From Methylotenera sp. (lineage in GTDB: Bacteria; Pseudomonadota; Gammaproteobacteria; Burkholderiales; Methylophilaceae): a DNA stretch of 50,329 nt. How positions within the stretch are numbered: the stretch's first letter is position 1; every line of letters starts with the position of its first letter. The notes under the pieces are model-generated. The model worked only from the letters and a program-made list of their open reading frames with translations. It made no database searches and was not told where the DNA came from. Of this stretch, positions 37,860 through 46,288 are shown piece by piece. The stretch lies in the NCBI RefSeq assembly GCF_029945705.1, contig NZ_JAQSDC010000007.1, forward strand, positions 1 through 50,329. The letters run 5' to 3'. A program made the translations under genes and the position numbers.

Positions 37860-38912
37860 TTATGCCGTAGGGTGCTTCTCAATTAGCATGGCATCACCAT
37901 AACTAAAAAAGCGGTAATGCTCATTGATGGCATGTTGATAGGCCTTTTTAATATTATCCACTCCTGCAAACGCAGACACTAACATGAGTAGCGTACTTTT
38001 AGGTAAATGAAAGTTGGTAAATAGTCGGTCTACCACTTTAAACTGATAACCTGGTGTAATGAATATATCGGTACCGCCATTACCCGCCAGTAAATTGCCC
38101 TTAGCATTAGCCTCAGTCACTCTCGCTGCACTTTCAAGAGCGCGTAACGCAGTCGTGCCGACTGCCGTTACTTTGGCACCATTGCTTTTAGTAGCATGAA
38201 TCATATCAATCGTCGTTTGTGAGATGCTATATAGTTCACTATGCATTTTATGTTCATTAATATTATCTACTCTTACAGGTTGGAAAGTACCAGCGCCAAC
38301 ATGCAAAGTAACGTAGGCAATGTTGATACCTTTCTGTTTAAGCGTATCTAACATGGCCTCGTTAAAATGCAAGCCTGCAGTCGGCGCAGCCACCGCACCT
38401 AGATGTTTGCTAAATACCGTTTGATAGCGTTCCTCATCGTCGCTAGTGGCTGTATGCGCTATATAAGGTGGCAAAGGCAAAGCGCCATGTTGCTCTAGTA
38501 AATCCAGCACAGAAGACTCGCTTAAAAAACGAAGTTCAAATAAATCGTCATGACGCGCGGTAACTTCAACATCAAATGCGTTTGATAAAGTTAAGCGAGT
38601 GCCAATCTTAGGCGCTCTGGACGCCCTGACTTGAGCATATGCGATATGTTGATTAATCACACGCTCAATCATTACCTCAACATTGCCGCCTGTATGCTTC
38701 ACGCCAAATAGACGCGCTTTAATAACACGCGTGTCATTAAACACCAATAAATCACCAGCTTGCAGGTGTTCTGGTAAGTTGATAAACATCTTATCGGCCA
38801 GTTCACCTTTGCTACTATTCAGGTGCAACATGCGGCTGGCCGTTCTGTCTGCGGTGGGGTGCTGCGCAATTAATGCGTCAGGTAAATAAAAATTGAAATC
38901 TTCTGTTCTCAT
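37860..38912 (-). CDS. queA: S-adenosylmethionine:tRNA ribosyltransferase-isomerase
   Basis: Transfers the ribosyl part of SAM to preQ1 in tRNA, giving epoxyqueuosine, after Tgt. It is 350 aa, the family length. It starts '[19 protein letters not shown]', and '[18 protein letters not shown]' and '[13 protein letters not shown]' are family signatures; '[15 protein letters not shown]' is the C-terminal one. It is not adjacent to tgt, which is about 26 kb away. It is divergent from tRNA-Leu(CAA). Confidence 0.97.
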   Translation of the reverse strand: MRTEDFNFYLPDALIAQHPTADRTASRMLHLNSSKGELADKMFINLPEHLQAGDLLVFNDTRVIKARLFGVKHTGGNVEVMIERVINQHIAYAQVRASRAPKIGTRLTLSNAFDVEVTARHDDLFELRFLSESSVLDLLEQHGALPLPPYIAHTATSDDEERYQTVFSKHLGAVAAPTAGLHFNEAMLDTLKQKGINIAYVTLHVGAGTFQPVRVDNINEHKMHSELYSISQTTIDMIHATKSNGAKVTAVGTTALRALESAARVTEANAKGNLLAGNGGTDIFITPGYQFKVVDRLFTNFHLPKSTLLMLVSAFAGVDNIKKAYQHAINEHYRFFSYGDAMLIEKHPTA

Positions 38913-38974
38913 AAATGCTATAGCTTGCTATAATGGCGACCGTTGCAATTATACAGTAATGTATATTCCCAAAT

Positions 38975-39061
38975 GCCCGGGTGGCGGAATTGGTAGACGC
39001 ACGGGACTCAAAATCCCGCGCTGGCAACAGCGTGCCGGTTCGATTCCGGCCCCGGGCACCA
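38975..39061 (+). tRNA. tRNA-Leu (anticodon CAA)
   Basis: An 87-base tRNA with encoded CCA and a long variable arm (CTGGCAACAGCGT region), typical of class II tRNA-Leu. The acceptor arms GCCCGGG and CCCGGGC pair fully, with discriminator A. Anticodon loop CTCAAAA gives CAA, reading UUG. Confidence 0.97.
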
Positions 39062-39240
39062 AATAAAATTATGGCTTACATCTTTGTAGGTCATTTTTTT
39101 TGCCTATTTTCTGCTTGATTTAAGCTAATGCATTGAATTTTAATATTAAAAATGCAAATGAGCAATCGTATGTTCTTCTCCGTACCTCAGATTCAGAAGT
39201 TTAAATAATCACATTAATGTTGTATAAGTATTGCCAAATT

Positions 39241-39321
39241 GTTACATAAGTGTAACTTTTCGCTTGAGCCTGATTACTTTTTATGATACTTTTGACATGC
39301 GTCAAATTGTCGCATGTCAAA
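39241..39321 (+). promoter_or_regulatory. Dyad cluster upstream of the cytochrome oxidase operon
   Basis: Three dyads lie in the 310-bp gap before the DUF2244 gene: GTTACA-TAAG-TGTAAC (39241-39256); TTGAC-ATGC-GTCAA (39292-39305), which fits the Fnr/Dnr-type TTGAY-N4-RTCAA form; and TTGTCGCATGTCAA (39307-39320). The last two lie inside a larger 11-bp inverted repeat (39291-39301 / 39311-39321). A TATGAT element at 39282 could be a -10 box, placing the first dyad near -45 and the others around +1. The remainder of the gap shows nothing clear. Confidence 0.5.
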
Positions 39322-39371
39322 GAAGTGTAAGAAAATTTAACTAAATAAGTTTTCTGGGTGAAGGGCAGTCT

Positions 39372-39851
39372 ATGGCGATCACTGATTTAGGTTACAAAAT
39401 CATTGCTAGGCACAATAACTCACTTGCGCCAAAAGCTGGAGTTAAGCTCCTATTGGCACTGGCAGGCATAGTTTTAATTGTCGGTTTCGGTTTCGCTCGG
39501 ATAGGTGCTTGGTTGGTGCTGCCTTTTGCGGGTTTGGAAATATTGGCATTTGCATATGCTTTTCATTACATCTATTTGCATTCAGGTGATTTTGAAAGCA
39601 TTACGATAGAAAAAGACAATGTTGTTGTAGAAAAAAGAGATTATAAAGAAGTCACTACAACGGTTTTTCAAAGGCATTGGGCGCAAGTTAGTTTGCGTGA
39701 GGTTGCAAGTGTAGGTGGAGTGATTGGTAAGCGCGGGCTTTTTATTCGTTCGCATGGAAAAGAAATTGAGTTCGGTAAACACTTTATGAATGATGAGCAG
39801 CGTACTTTATTGGCGCGGGAGCTCAAACAAAAATTAAAAAATATTGATTAA
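39372..39851 (+). CDS. DUF2244-domain membrane protein
   Basis: A 159-aa protein with two membrane helices (about 22-42 and 45-63) followed by a cytoplasmic domain ('ITIEKDNVVVEKRDYKEVTT' onward). DUF2244 proteins commonly stand at the head of aa3/caa3 oxidase operons in proteobacteria, and this one precedes ctaC by 20 bp. A role in oxidase assembly is guilt by association. Confidence 0.88.
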   Translation: MAITDLGYKIIARHNNSLAPKAGVKLLLALAGIVLIVGFGFARIGAWLVLPFAGLEILAFAYAFHYIYLHSGDFESITIEKDNVVVEKRDYKEVTTTVFQRHWAQVSLREVASVGGVIGKRGLFIRSHGKEIEFGKHFMNDEQRTLLARELKQKLKNID

Positions 39852-39871
39852 TTAGTTTTGGAGCATGTTTT

Positions 39872-41044
39872 ATGCAGGTATTTAGAAAAATTGGTTTAGG
39901 TATTTCAGCAATGCTGGTTTCATTCAGTGCTTTTGCTGATTATTCATGGAATTTCCCTACACCAGCTACCCCTATGGCATTAGATACTTTGCATGTGCAT
40001 AACAAGTTCATGCTGATTTCGATGGCTATTTTTGTTTCTGTATTAGCTATTATGATTTATTCTATTTTTGCACATCGCAAAAGTAAGGGTTTTAAAGCGG
40101 TTGCTGACAAGGCGCCATCTACGACAGTCGAGATATTTTGGACGCTGATTCCGTTTGTAATACTTCTGTTGATTGACTTCGTTATTATGGGTATTCCTGC
40201 TTACCATAGCGTGATCATGATGGAGAATACGCGCGAAAAAGCAGATATGTTGATCAAAATTACTGGCTCACAGTGGCGCTGGCAGTATGAGTATTTAGAT
40301 GGCGACGCTAAAGGGGTGAAGTTCGTTAGTAACTTATCAACACCTAAAGAGCAGACAGATAAAGGCTTTGAGGGCAAAAAAGATGAGCACTACTTACTTG
40401 AAGTAGATAATCGCTTAGTATTGCCCGTAGGTAAAAAAGTACGTATTTTGATGACATCTACAGATGTGTTGCATAATTGGTGGGTTCCTCAGTTTGGTTC
40501 TTCACGCGTTGCTGTTCCTGGTTTTCTTCGTGAAACTTGGGTTCAAGTTGAAAAAGAAGGTACTTATCGCGGTCAATGTAAAGAGCTCTGCGGTAAAGGT
40601 CATGGCTATATGCCAATAGTCGTGGATGCAGTGCCAGAAGCGGAATATAAAACTTGGGTTGCCACTAAGAAAGATGAGTTAGCTAAAGCCTCTGCGGGAG
40701 CAGACAAAGAGTGGACGAAAGAAGATTTAGTAGCAAACGGTAAAGGTGTTTATGAGAAAAACTGTGCAGTTTGCCACCAAGTGACCGGCGCAGGACTTCC
40801 GCCAGCATTTCCAGCTTTAACGGGCAGCAAAATCGCAACCTCGCCAATTTTTGGTGCTGATGGCAAATATTTAAAAGACAGCCATTTGGATCGTGTTTTA
40901 AATGGTAAAAATGTCATGCCGTCATGGAAAGCATTGTTGAACGATACGGAAATTGCATCTGTTATAACATACGAACGTAATGCTTTGGGTAATAGTGTTG
41001 GCGACATTTTGCAACCTTCACAAGTAAAAGCAGCGCGTCAGTAG
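39872..41044 (+). CDS. ctaC: Cytochrome c oxidase subunit II with fused cytochrome c
   Basis: Receives electrons and passes them through CuA to subunit I. It is 390 aa. The signal peptide is about 1-22, membrane helices about 46-68 and 86-108. The CuA ligands are complete: H201, C236, E238, C240, H244 and M247 ('HNWW', 'CKELCGKGHGYM'). A C-terminal cytochrome c domain (about 285-375) has the heme site CAVCH (298-302) and a likely axial M349 in 'NVMPSW'. This makes the enzyme caa3 type. GGAG precedes the ATG. Confidence 0.97.
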   Translation: MQVFRKIGLGISAMLVSFSAFADYSWNFPTPATPMALDTLHVHNKFMLISMAIFVSVLAIMIYSIFAHRKSKGFKAVADKAPSTTVEIFWTLIPFVILLLIDFVIMGIPAYHSVIMMENTREKADMLIKITGSQWRWQYEYLDGDAKGVKFVSNLSTPKEQTDKGFEGKKDEHYLLEVDNRLVLPVGKKVRILMTSTDVLHNWWVPQFGSSRVAVPGFLRETWVQVEKEGTYRGQCKELCGKGHGYMPIVVDAVPEAEYKTWVATKKDELAKASAGADKEWTKEDLVANGKGVYEKNCAVCHQVTGAGLPPAFPALTGSKIATSPIFGADGKYLKDSHLDRVLNGKNVMPSWKALLNDTEIASVITYERNALGNSVGDILQPSQVKAARQ

Positions 41045-41108
41045 TAAGTGTAATTAAATTTTAAGAGTTAACGATTAGTTATTTAGTTTGAGTAATTAGG
41101 AGAAGGCA

Positions 41109-42701
41109 ATGAGTACAACAACGGTAGCACATCATGATGACCATGCTGAACATCCGACAGGGATTATGCGTTGGCTAACCACCACGAATCATAAGGACAT
41201 TGGAACGATGTACTTAACGTTTTCGCTGATCATGTTCTTTGTTGGTGGTGCGATGATTTTAGGCATTCGTGCCGAGTTATTTAAGCCCGGTTTGCAATTG
41301 ATGAATCCAGAGTTTTTCAATCAGTTGATTGGCGTGCATGCACTGATTATGATTTTTGCAGCATTAATGCCGGCAGCAACGGGCTTTGCTAACTGGATGA
41401 TTCCATTACAAATTGGCGCACCTGATATGGCTTTGCCGCGTTTGAATAACTGGGGTTTCTGGTTGCTTCCTCCTTCAGCAATCCTTTTAACTTTACCGTT
41501 CACACTTGCATTATTTGGTATCGGTGATGGTGCTTTAGCCACGGGTTGGACGTTCTATCCACCGCTATCTGTGCAGGGTGGTATAGGTGTTGATTTTGCG
41601 ATTTTTGCAGTTCATTTGTTAGGTATTTCTTCAGTACTTGGTTCAATCAATGTGATTGTTACTGTGTTTAACATGCGCGCTCCAGGCATGACATTAATGA
41701 AAATGCCAATGTTTGTATGGGGTTGGTTGATTACTGCTTTCTTATTGATTGCAACCATTCCTGTTTTAGCTGGCGCTGTGACTATGTTGCTAACAGATCG
41801 TCACTTCGGTACGCATTTCTTCGATGCCGCTGGTGGCGGTGATCCAATCATGTTCCAACACTTGTTCTGGTTCTTCGGTCATCCTGAAGTGTATATTTTG
41901 TTATTACCAGTATGGGGTTTCATTCCACAAATTCTAGAAACATTCTCACGTAAGCCGATGTACGGTTACAAGGCTCAAGTGTATTCACTATGGGCTATTG
42001 GTGCTTTAGCTGTGGTTGTTTGGGCACATCATTTCTTTACTGCTGGTATGCCTGTGCCTGCTCTGCTTTACTTTATGTATAGCACAATGGCAATTTCACT
42101 GCCATTAGCGGTACTGTTCTTCTGCTGGATTAAAACCATGTGGAGAGGCTCAATGAGCTTTGAAACACCTATGCTATTTGCAGTGGGATGGATTATTTTA
42201 TTCGGTATTGGTGGTTTAACTGGTTTGGTTCTAGCAGACGTTGCTGCTGATGCGCAATATCATAATAGTTATTTTGTGGTAGCTCACTTCCACTACACAC
42301 TTTTTGCTGGTGGCATTATGGGCATTATGGCTGGTACTTATTACTGGTTACCAAAAATGACTGGGCATATGTATAGCGAGAAATTAGGTAAGCTACATTT
42401 CTGGCTCACTGCAATTTCATTCAACATGACCTTTATTCCTCAGTTCTTCTTAGGTTTAGCAGGTATGCCGCGTCGTATTCCAGACTACGCATTGCAGTTT
42501 GCTGAATTCAATATGATTTCATCAATTGCGGCATTTACACTTGGTTTGTCACAACTACTATTTGTTTACAACATTGTAAGTTGTGCAAGAGGCGGTAAAA
42601 AAGCGACAGATAAAGTGTGGGATGGCGCACAAGGCTTGGAGTGGACGTTACCGTCACCACCGCCTTATCATAGCTTTACTGAGCAACCAGTAATTAAATA
42701 G
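41109..42701 (+). CDS. ctaD: Cytochrome c oxidase subunit I
   Basis: Reduces oxygen to water at the heme a3-CuB centre. It is 530 aa with 12 helices. Heme and copper ligands are H77, H395 (heme a), H393 (heme a3), H258, H307, H308 (CuB) and the cross-linked Tyr Y262; E260 and D106 with 'RLNN' form the D-pathway. Where other A-family enzymes have PTG(I/V)K in helix VIII, this protein reads P332-L-A-V-L336, so both the K-pathway Thr and Lys are Leu. A nearby K342 is the only Lys in that helix region. AGGAG precedes the ATG; it lies 64 bp after ctaC. Confidence 0.97.
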   Translation: MSTTTVAHHDDHAEHPTGIMRWLTTTNHKDIGTMYLTFSLIMFFVGGAMILGIRAELFKPGLQLMNPEFFNQLIGVHALIMIFAALMPAATGFANWMIPLQIGAPDMALPRLNNWGFWLLPPSAILLTLPFTLALFGIGDGALATGWTFYPPLSVQGGIGVDFAIFAVHLLGISSVLGSINVIVTVFNMRAPGMTLMKMPMFVWGWLITAFLLIATIPVLAGAVTMLLTDRHFGTHFFDAAGGGDPIMFQHLFWFFGHPEVYILLLPVWGFIPQILETFSRKPMYGYKAQVYSLWAIGALAVVVWAHHFFTAGMPVPALLYFMYSTMAISLPLAVLFFCWIKTMWRGSMSFETPMLFAVGWIILFGIGGLTGLVLADVAADAQYHNSYFVVAHFHYTLFAGGIMGIMAGTYYWLPKMTGHMYSEKLGKLHFWLTAISFNMTFIPQFFLGLAGMPRRIPDYALQFAEFNMISSIAAFTLGLSQLLFVYNIVSCARGGKKATDKVWDGAQGLEWTLPSPPPYHSFTEQPVIK

Positions 42702-42785
42702 GTCCAGTTATTAAATAAAGATAGCAGCTAGGCCCATTAAAGTTGGACCTAGCTGCAAAGTAACAAGAATATGATTTGGGTAAAT

Positions 42786-42896
42786 ATGAGTGACAAAGAA
42801 ACACAAACTAAACGTAGCAATAAAAAGATCGCATTAGTGTTAGGGGGCATTGCTTTGATTTGGTATGTGGTGTCTATGTTTTCAATATGGCATTAA
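42786..42896 (+). CDS. Small cytochrome oxidase assembly-type membrane peptide
   Basis: A 36-residue frame, 'MSDKETQTKRSNKKIALVLG' followed by a single membrane helix ending 'SMFSIWH'. Its position between ctaD and ctaG, basic N-terminus and single span match the small proteins annotated as cytochrome oxidase small assembly proteins in betaproteobacteria. The stop lies 10 bases inside ctaG, so translation is probably coupled. An in-frame ATG at 42771 would add five residues. Confidence 0.65.
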   Translation: MSDKETQTKRSNKKIALVLGGIALIWYVVSMFSIWH

Positions 42897-43474
42897 TTGA
42901 AGAACCTAAAGTAGAAAGACCTGAAAATTTAACGGCTAAAGAGCAGCTAGATTTAAAAAACAAAAAACTAGTGCGAAAGTTGCTGTGGTTAGTTGTTGGG
43001 TCTTTATTATTTGCATTTGCTTTAGTGCCTTTGTATGACGTGTTATGTAGCCTTACTGGTTTAAATGGTAAGACACAAAACTCTGCTGCACTGCTTACTA
43101 AAGCTAAAGTTGATAATTCTAGATGGGTAAATGTACAGTTTACTTCAAGTGTAATGCCAGGTTTAGGTTGGAATTTTTACCCTAAGCAAACAAGTATTAG
43201 GCTGCATCCTGGGCAGATAGAAACTGTGTTATTTGTAGCAAAAAATATTACAAATGAAGTTGTCGTTGGTCAAGCAGTGCCAAGCATCACACCCGGTATT
43301 GCAGCGGCCAATCTTAAAAAAATTGAGTGTTTTTGTTTTGTGAGGCAATCACTTAAACCAGGCGAAGAAAAAGAAATGCCATTAAGGTTTTTTGTAAGCC
43401 CCGAACTGCCAAAAGATGTATCTGATATGACATTGTCATATTCATTTTTTCCAGCAGTGAGTGAAAGTAAATAG
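42887..43474 (+). CDS. ctaG: Cytochrome c oxidase copper chaperone CtaG (Cox11)
   Basis: Delivers copper to the CuB site of subunit I. The ATG at 42887 ('MALIEEPKVERPENL') gives 195 aa; the frame is open further upstream without homology. One membrane helix lies at about 31-51, followed by 'PLYDVLCSLTGLNGKTQ'. The copper motif CFCF lies in 'KKIECFCFVRQSLKPGEEKE', and the periplasmic beta domain ends 'DMTLSYSFFPAV'. It overlaps the small membrane peptide by 10 bp and precedes ctaE by 96 bp. Confidence 0.95.
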   Translation: MALIEEPKVERPENLTAKEQLDLKNKKLVRKLLWLVVGSLLFAFALVPLYDVLCSLTGLNGKTQNSAALLTKAKVDNSRWVNVQFTSSVMPGLGWNFYPKQTSIRLHPGQIETVLFVAKNITNEVVVGQAVPSITPGIAAANLKKIECFCFVRQSLKPGEEKEMPLRFFVSPELPKDVSDMTLSYSFFPAVSESK

Positions 43475-43570
43475 ATTTAGTAATATGCGTAAGTAGTTTC
43501 AAGTGAGGAAATGGCGGCTACAAGCCATTGTGAATTTAAAATATTTATAAAAATGCACAGGAGTTATTGC

Positions 43571-44479
43571 ATGGCGACACATTCTAACAATCAATATTAT
43601 GTACCTCACGGTAGTGTTTATCCGTCTATCATATCTGTAGGCTTACTATCACTAGCATCAGGTTTTATTTTTAGCGTAGCGACAGATAGAAGTAAAGAGT
43701 TAGCCTATTTGCAAGCGCCTGGTAAGTGGATGATGATATTAGGCGCGCTACTTATTCTGGCCATGGTATTTAAGTGGATGGGCTCAGTTATAACTGAAAA
43801 TATAACTGGTAAGTTTAAGGGCTGGGAAGATAAATCATTCCGTATTGGTATGATCGTATTTATTTGCTCTGAAGTTGCATTCTTTGCGGCATTCTTCGGC
43901 GCATTGTTTTACATGCGAGTACTTTCAGTGCCTGATTTAGCTGGATATGATACTGATATTACGCCATATAAAGACTTCTTGGCTAGTTGGCCATCAATTG
44001 GCCCAGGTGGCAATGTTCTAGGTATGGAATACACTCCGCCTGCAAATTTTCATGCGATGTCTGCATGGGGTTTGCCAGCCATTAATACTGCTCTATTGCT
44101 AACTTCAGGTGCAACCATTACTTGGGCACATTGGGGATTGATTAAAAACAATCGCAAACAGTTAATCATCGGTATGGCACTCACCGTGGCGCTTGGTATT
44201 GCATTCTTAGCTTGCCAAGCAATGGAGTATCACGAGGCTTATACAGAGATGGGCTTAACATTGAAATCAGGTGCGTACGGTGCTAGTTTCTTTATGTTAA
44301 CTGGCTTCCACGGCTTCCACGTGATGCTTGGTACTATTATGTTAATTGTTATTTTAATTCGCTGCATGAAGGGTCACTTCACCCCTGAGCATCACTTTGG
44401 TTTTGAAGGTGTAGCTTGGTATTGGCACTTTGTAGACGTGGTTTGGTTAGGCTTATTTATTTTCGTATATTGGCTGTAA
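43571..44479 (+). CDS. ctaE: Cytochrome c oxidase subunit III
   Basis: Stabilises subunit I and its D-pathway. The ATG at 43571 with AGGAG eight bases upstream gives 302 aa. The frame extends upstream to an ATG at 43511 that also has GAGG close by, but the extension has no homology. It has seven helices; 'EVAFFAAFFGALFYMRV' contains the conserved Glu, and 'FHGFHVMLGTIMLI' and 'YWHFVDVVWLGLFIFVYW' are C-terminal hallmarks. It is followed by a strong terminator. Confidence 0.96.
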   Translation: MATHSNNQYYVPHGSVYPSIISVGLLSLASGFIFSVATDRSKELAYLQAPGKWMMILGALLILAMVFKWMGSVITENITGKFKGWEDKSFRIGMIVFICSEVAFFAAFFGALFYMRVLSVPDLAGYDTDITPYKDFLASWPSIGPGGNVLGMEYTPPANFHAMSAWGLPAINTALLLTSGATITWAHWGLIKNNRKQLIIGMALTVALGIAFLACQAMEYHEAYTEMGLTLKSGAYGASFFMLTGFHGFHVMLGTIMLIVILIRCMKGHFTPEHHFGFEGVAWYWHFVDVVWLGLFIFVYWL

Positions 44480-44490
44480 ATCATCTAAAT

Positions 44491-44522
44491 AAAAAGGGCG
44501 ATGCAACAGCATCGCCCTTTTT
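44491..44522 (+). terminator. Intrinsic terminator after ctaE
   Basis: AAAAAGGGCGATGC pairs over 14 bp with GCATCGCCCTTTTT around loop AACA. A- and T-runs on both sides let it work in both directions, also ending the convergent DUF2909 gene. Confidence 0.93.
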
Positions 44523-44554
44523 ATTTTGTTTTACTAATGACGAGTAATGTTGAT

Positions 44555-44755
44555 TTAAAGTGGGTGACCAATTAAACCAAATTTGCCAGCAATTAATAAA
44601 AGAATAAATAATAAAATTGACAGCCCAATTCGAACAGTCAGTGCTTTAACAGTTCTATCACCACCAGTTTTGTCTTTAGATAAAAAGAATAGGGCAGAAA
44701 ATAAACTGCCAACTATGACAATTAAAGTTAACACAACCACGATCTTTATTAACAT
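44555..44755 (-). CDS. DUF2909 twin-transmembrane protein
   Basis: A 66-aa protein from the ATG at 44755; a TTG four codons upstream is the other possible start. It has two hydrophobic helices (about 3-26 and 43-62) joined by a basic loop 'SKDKTGGDRTVKALTVRIG'. This is the DUF2909 group, found beside oxidase genes in many beta- and gammaproteobacteria, usually on the opposite strand next to SURF1 as here. Function is unknown; an oxidase-biogenesis link is by location only. Confidence 0.85.
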   Translation of the reverse strand: MLIKIVVVLTLIVIVGSLFSALFFLSKDKTGGDRTVKALTVRIGLSILLFILLLIAGKFGLIGHPL

Positions 44756-44798
44756 AACTTTGTCCAATTAATCTTTAAATAAGCATTATGAGTCTCTA

Positions 44799-45596
44799 AT
44801 GAAACAATTGCAATTTAGAATGCATCGCTATGTTTTTCAGCCAACTTTAGTAGGCGTGGCTGTCACTTTGATATGCATTCCATTGTTTATTAAGCTTGGT
44901 TTATGGCAATACAACAAAGCGCAACAAAAGCAAGCTGTTCACGAGGCATATGATCAAGCAAAGTTAGATACGGCATTGAAATTCCCCGTAGGTCTAATCG
45001 ATAGTAATGCGATCAATATTGATGGTTGGAAGTACAAGAAAGTGACCTTGCAAGGCGTGTATGAAACAAAATATCAGTTTTTATTAGACAATCAAGTCGA
45101 GGGTGACCGGGTGGGTTATCATGTGATTACGCCACTAAAAATTGATAATGCTAATGAGTATGTGCTGGTCAATCGCGGTTGGATATTAGGTAAGGATACG
45201 CATGCTGAGCTACCTTTATTTAATACACCTACAGGCAAGCAGACGCTAACAGGCCAGATATGGGTGCCTAGTAAAAAGATTTTTACTTTAGAGGGGCCTG
45301 ATGACTCATCTACAGGAGGCTCTATGTCTGCTAGCCAACCGTGGCAACAAGTTTGGCAGAACATGAGTATGGCGAAGTATAAACATAGCGTGCCATTGGT
45401 CGTTTCAGAGTTGGCTATAAAGTTAGACCAAGACAGCCATGCAGGCGGTTTTGTAAGAAATTGGCAGATACCAGCTGAACGGATTACGAGCAATCTTGGC
45501 TATGCCTATCAATGGTTTGGCTTCGCTTTTGCGACATTATTAATATTTTTTTATATGAGTACAGCTAAAATTGAAGCAGAAAAGAATGCGGCTTAA
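44799..45596 (+). CDS. SURF1-family cytochrome oxidase biogenesis protein
   Basis: A 265-aa inner-membrane protein that helps insert heme a into subunit I. Two membrane helices (about 16-37 and 236-257) flank the periplasmic domain. 'LGLWQYNKAQQKQ' at the first helix end, 'GWKYKKVTLQGVYE', 'VLVNRGWI' and 'NLGYAYQWFGFAFATLLIF' are family signatures. It is divergent from the DUF2909 gene and starts a transcript that continues through the SCO-like protein to ctaA and ctaB. Confidence 0.94.
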   Translation: MKQLQFRMHRYVFQPTLVGVAVTLICIPLFIKLGLWQYNKAQQKQAVHEAYDQAKLDTALKFPVGLIDSNAINIDGWKYKKVTLQGVYETKYQFLLDNQVEGDRVGYHVITPLKIDNANEYVLVNRGWILGKDTHAELPLFNTPTGKQTLTGQIWVPSKKIFTLEGPDDSSTGGSMSASQPWQQVWQNMSMAKYKHSVPLVVSELAIKLDQDSHAGGFVRNWQIPAERITSNLGYAYQWFGFAFATLLIFFYMSTAKIEAEKNAA

Positions 45597-45674
45597 AGCG
45601 TAAATATATTAGCAGCTAGATGCTGACTCACTACCCTCATCATTAATTATCAATTTTTACTATTAGAGTGATAC

Positions 45675-46286
45675 ATGCAAAACGAGAAACAATTAACTGA
45701 ATTAGAGATGCAAAGTAAAGGCCGCAAGGTATTTATGTTGATGGTGGTGTTTTTTGTGGTGCCTGTCATTGTGGTGATATTGATGTACCAATTCAATTGG
45801 AAGCCTAATGGCAAAAGTCTAGGTGAGTTGGTTAATCCACCACGCTTAATCAATAGTCCAAAAGAACTCAGTGATGATCAAGGCTTTGCTTTATCAGATC
45901 AGTTTTGGAAAGCCAAGTGGAGTATTGTGTATGTGACTGATCACTGTGAGCAAACTTGTTTAGATAAACTACACGATTTACGTCAATTGCATGTTTCACT
46001 TTACAAAGATATTGATCGCGCGCAACGCGTGTTGATTACCAACACGCAAGATATCACAAAAATTAAACACGATTATCCTGACTTAATTGTCATCAATAAA
46101 TCACAAGCTAATGTGTCGAGTCTTGCTCAAGAGTTTCAAATTGGGGCCGAGAATCCGATGGCTAGTAATCGAATTTACTTAGTGGATTCACTCGGATATT
46201 TTATGATGAGTTATCCAGCTAGCTTCCCTTTGGCAGATATGCGTAAAGATGTCACTCGCTTATTAAGATACTCTTGGGCAGGTTAA
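45675..46286 (+). CDS. SCO-like membrane-anchored oxidase-associated protein
   Basis: A 203-aa protein with one membrane helix at about 18-39 and a periplasmic thioredoxin-like domain. 'DHCEQTCLDKL' carries C91 and C95 in a CxxxC spacing like the copper site of SCO proteins ('CPDVC'), preceded by a His. The region after residue 150 ('NRIYLVDSLGYFMMSYP') resembles the SCO end, but the conserved later His is not evident. It lies between SURF1 and ctaA, the slot where betaproteobacteria keep a transmembrane oxidase-associated protein. Copper delivery or thiol reduction for CuA is inferred. Confidence 0.75.
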   Translation: MQNEKQLTELEMQSKGRKVFMLMVVFFVVPVIVVILMYQFNWKPNGKSLGELVNPPRLINSPKELSDDQGFALSDQFWKAKWSIVYVTDHCEQTCLDKLHDLRQLHVSLYKDIDRAQRVLITNTQDITKIKHDYPDLIVINKSQANVSSLAQEFQIGAENPMASNRIYLVDSLGYFMMSYPASFPLADMRKDVTRLLRYSWAG

Positions 46287-46288
46287 CC

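Noticed and set aside
38916-39065. tRNA-Leu as a phage or island attachment site
   Set aside because: No integrase, no direct repeat of the tRNA end, and core oxidase genes follow directly.
43511-43570. Longer start for ctaE at 43511 with GAGG upstream
   Set aside because: The added 20 residues have no homology to subunit III; the ATG at 43571 has AGGAG at good spacing and the expected N-terminus.
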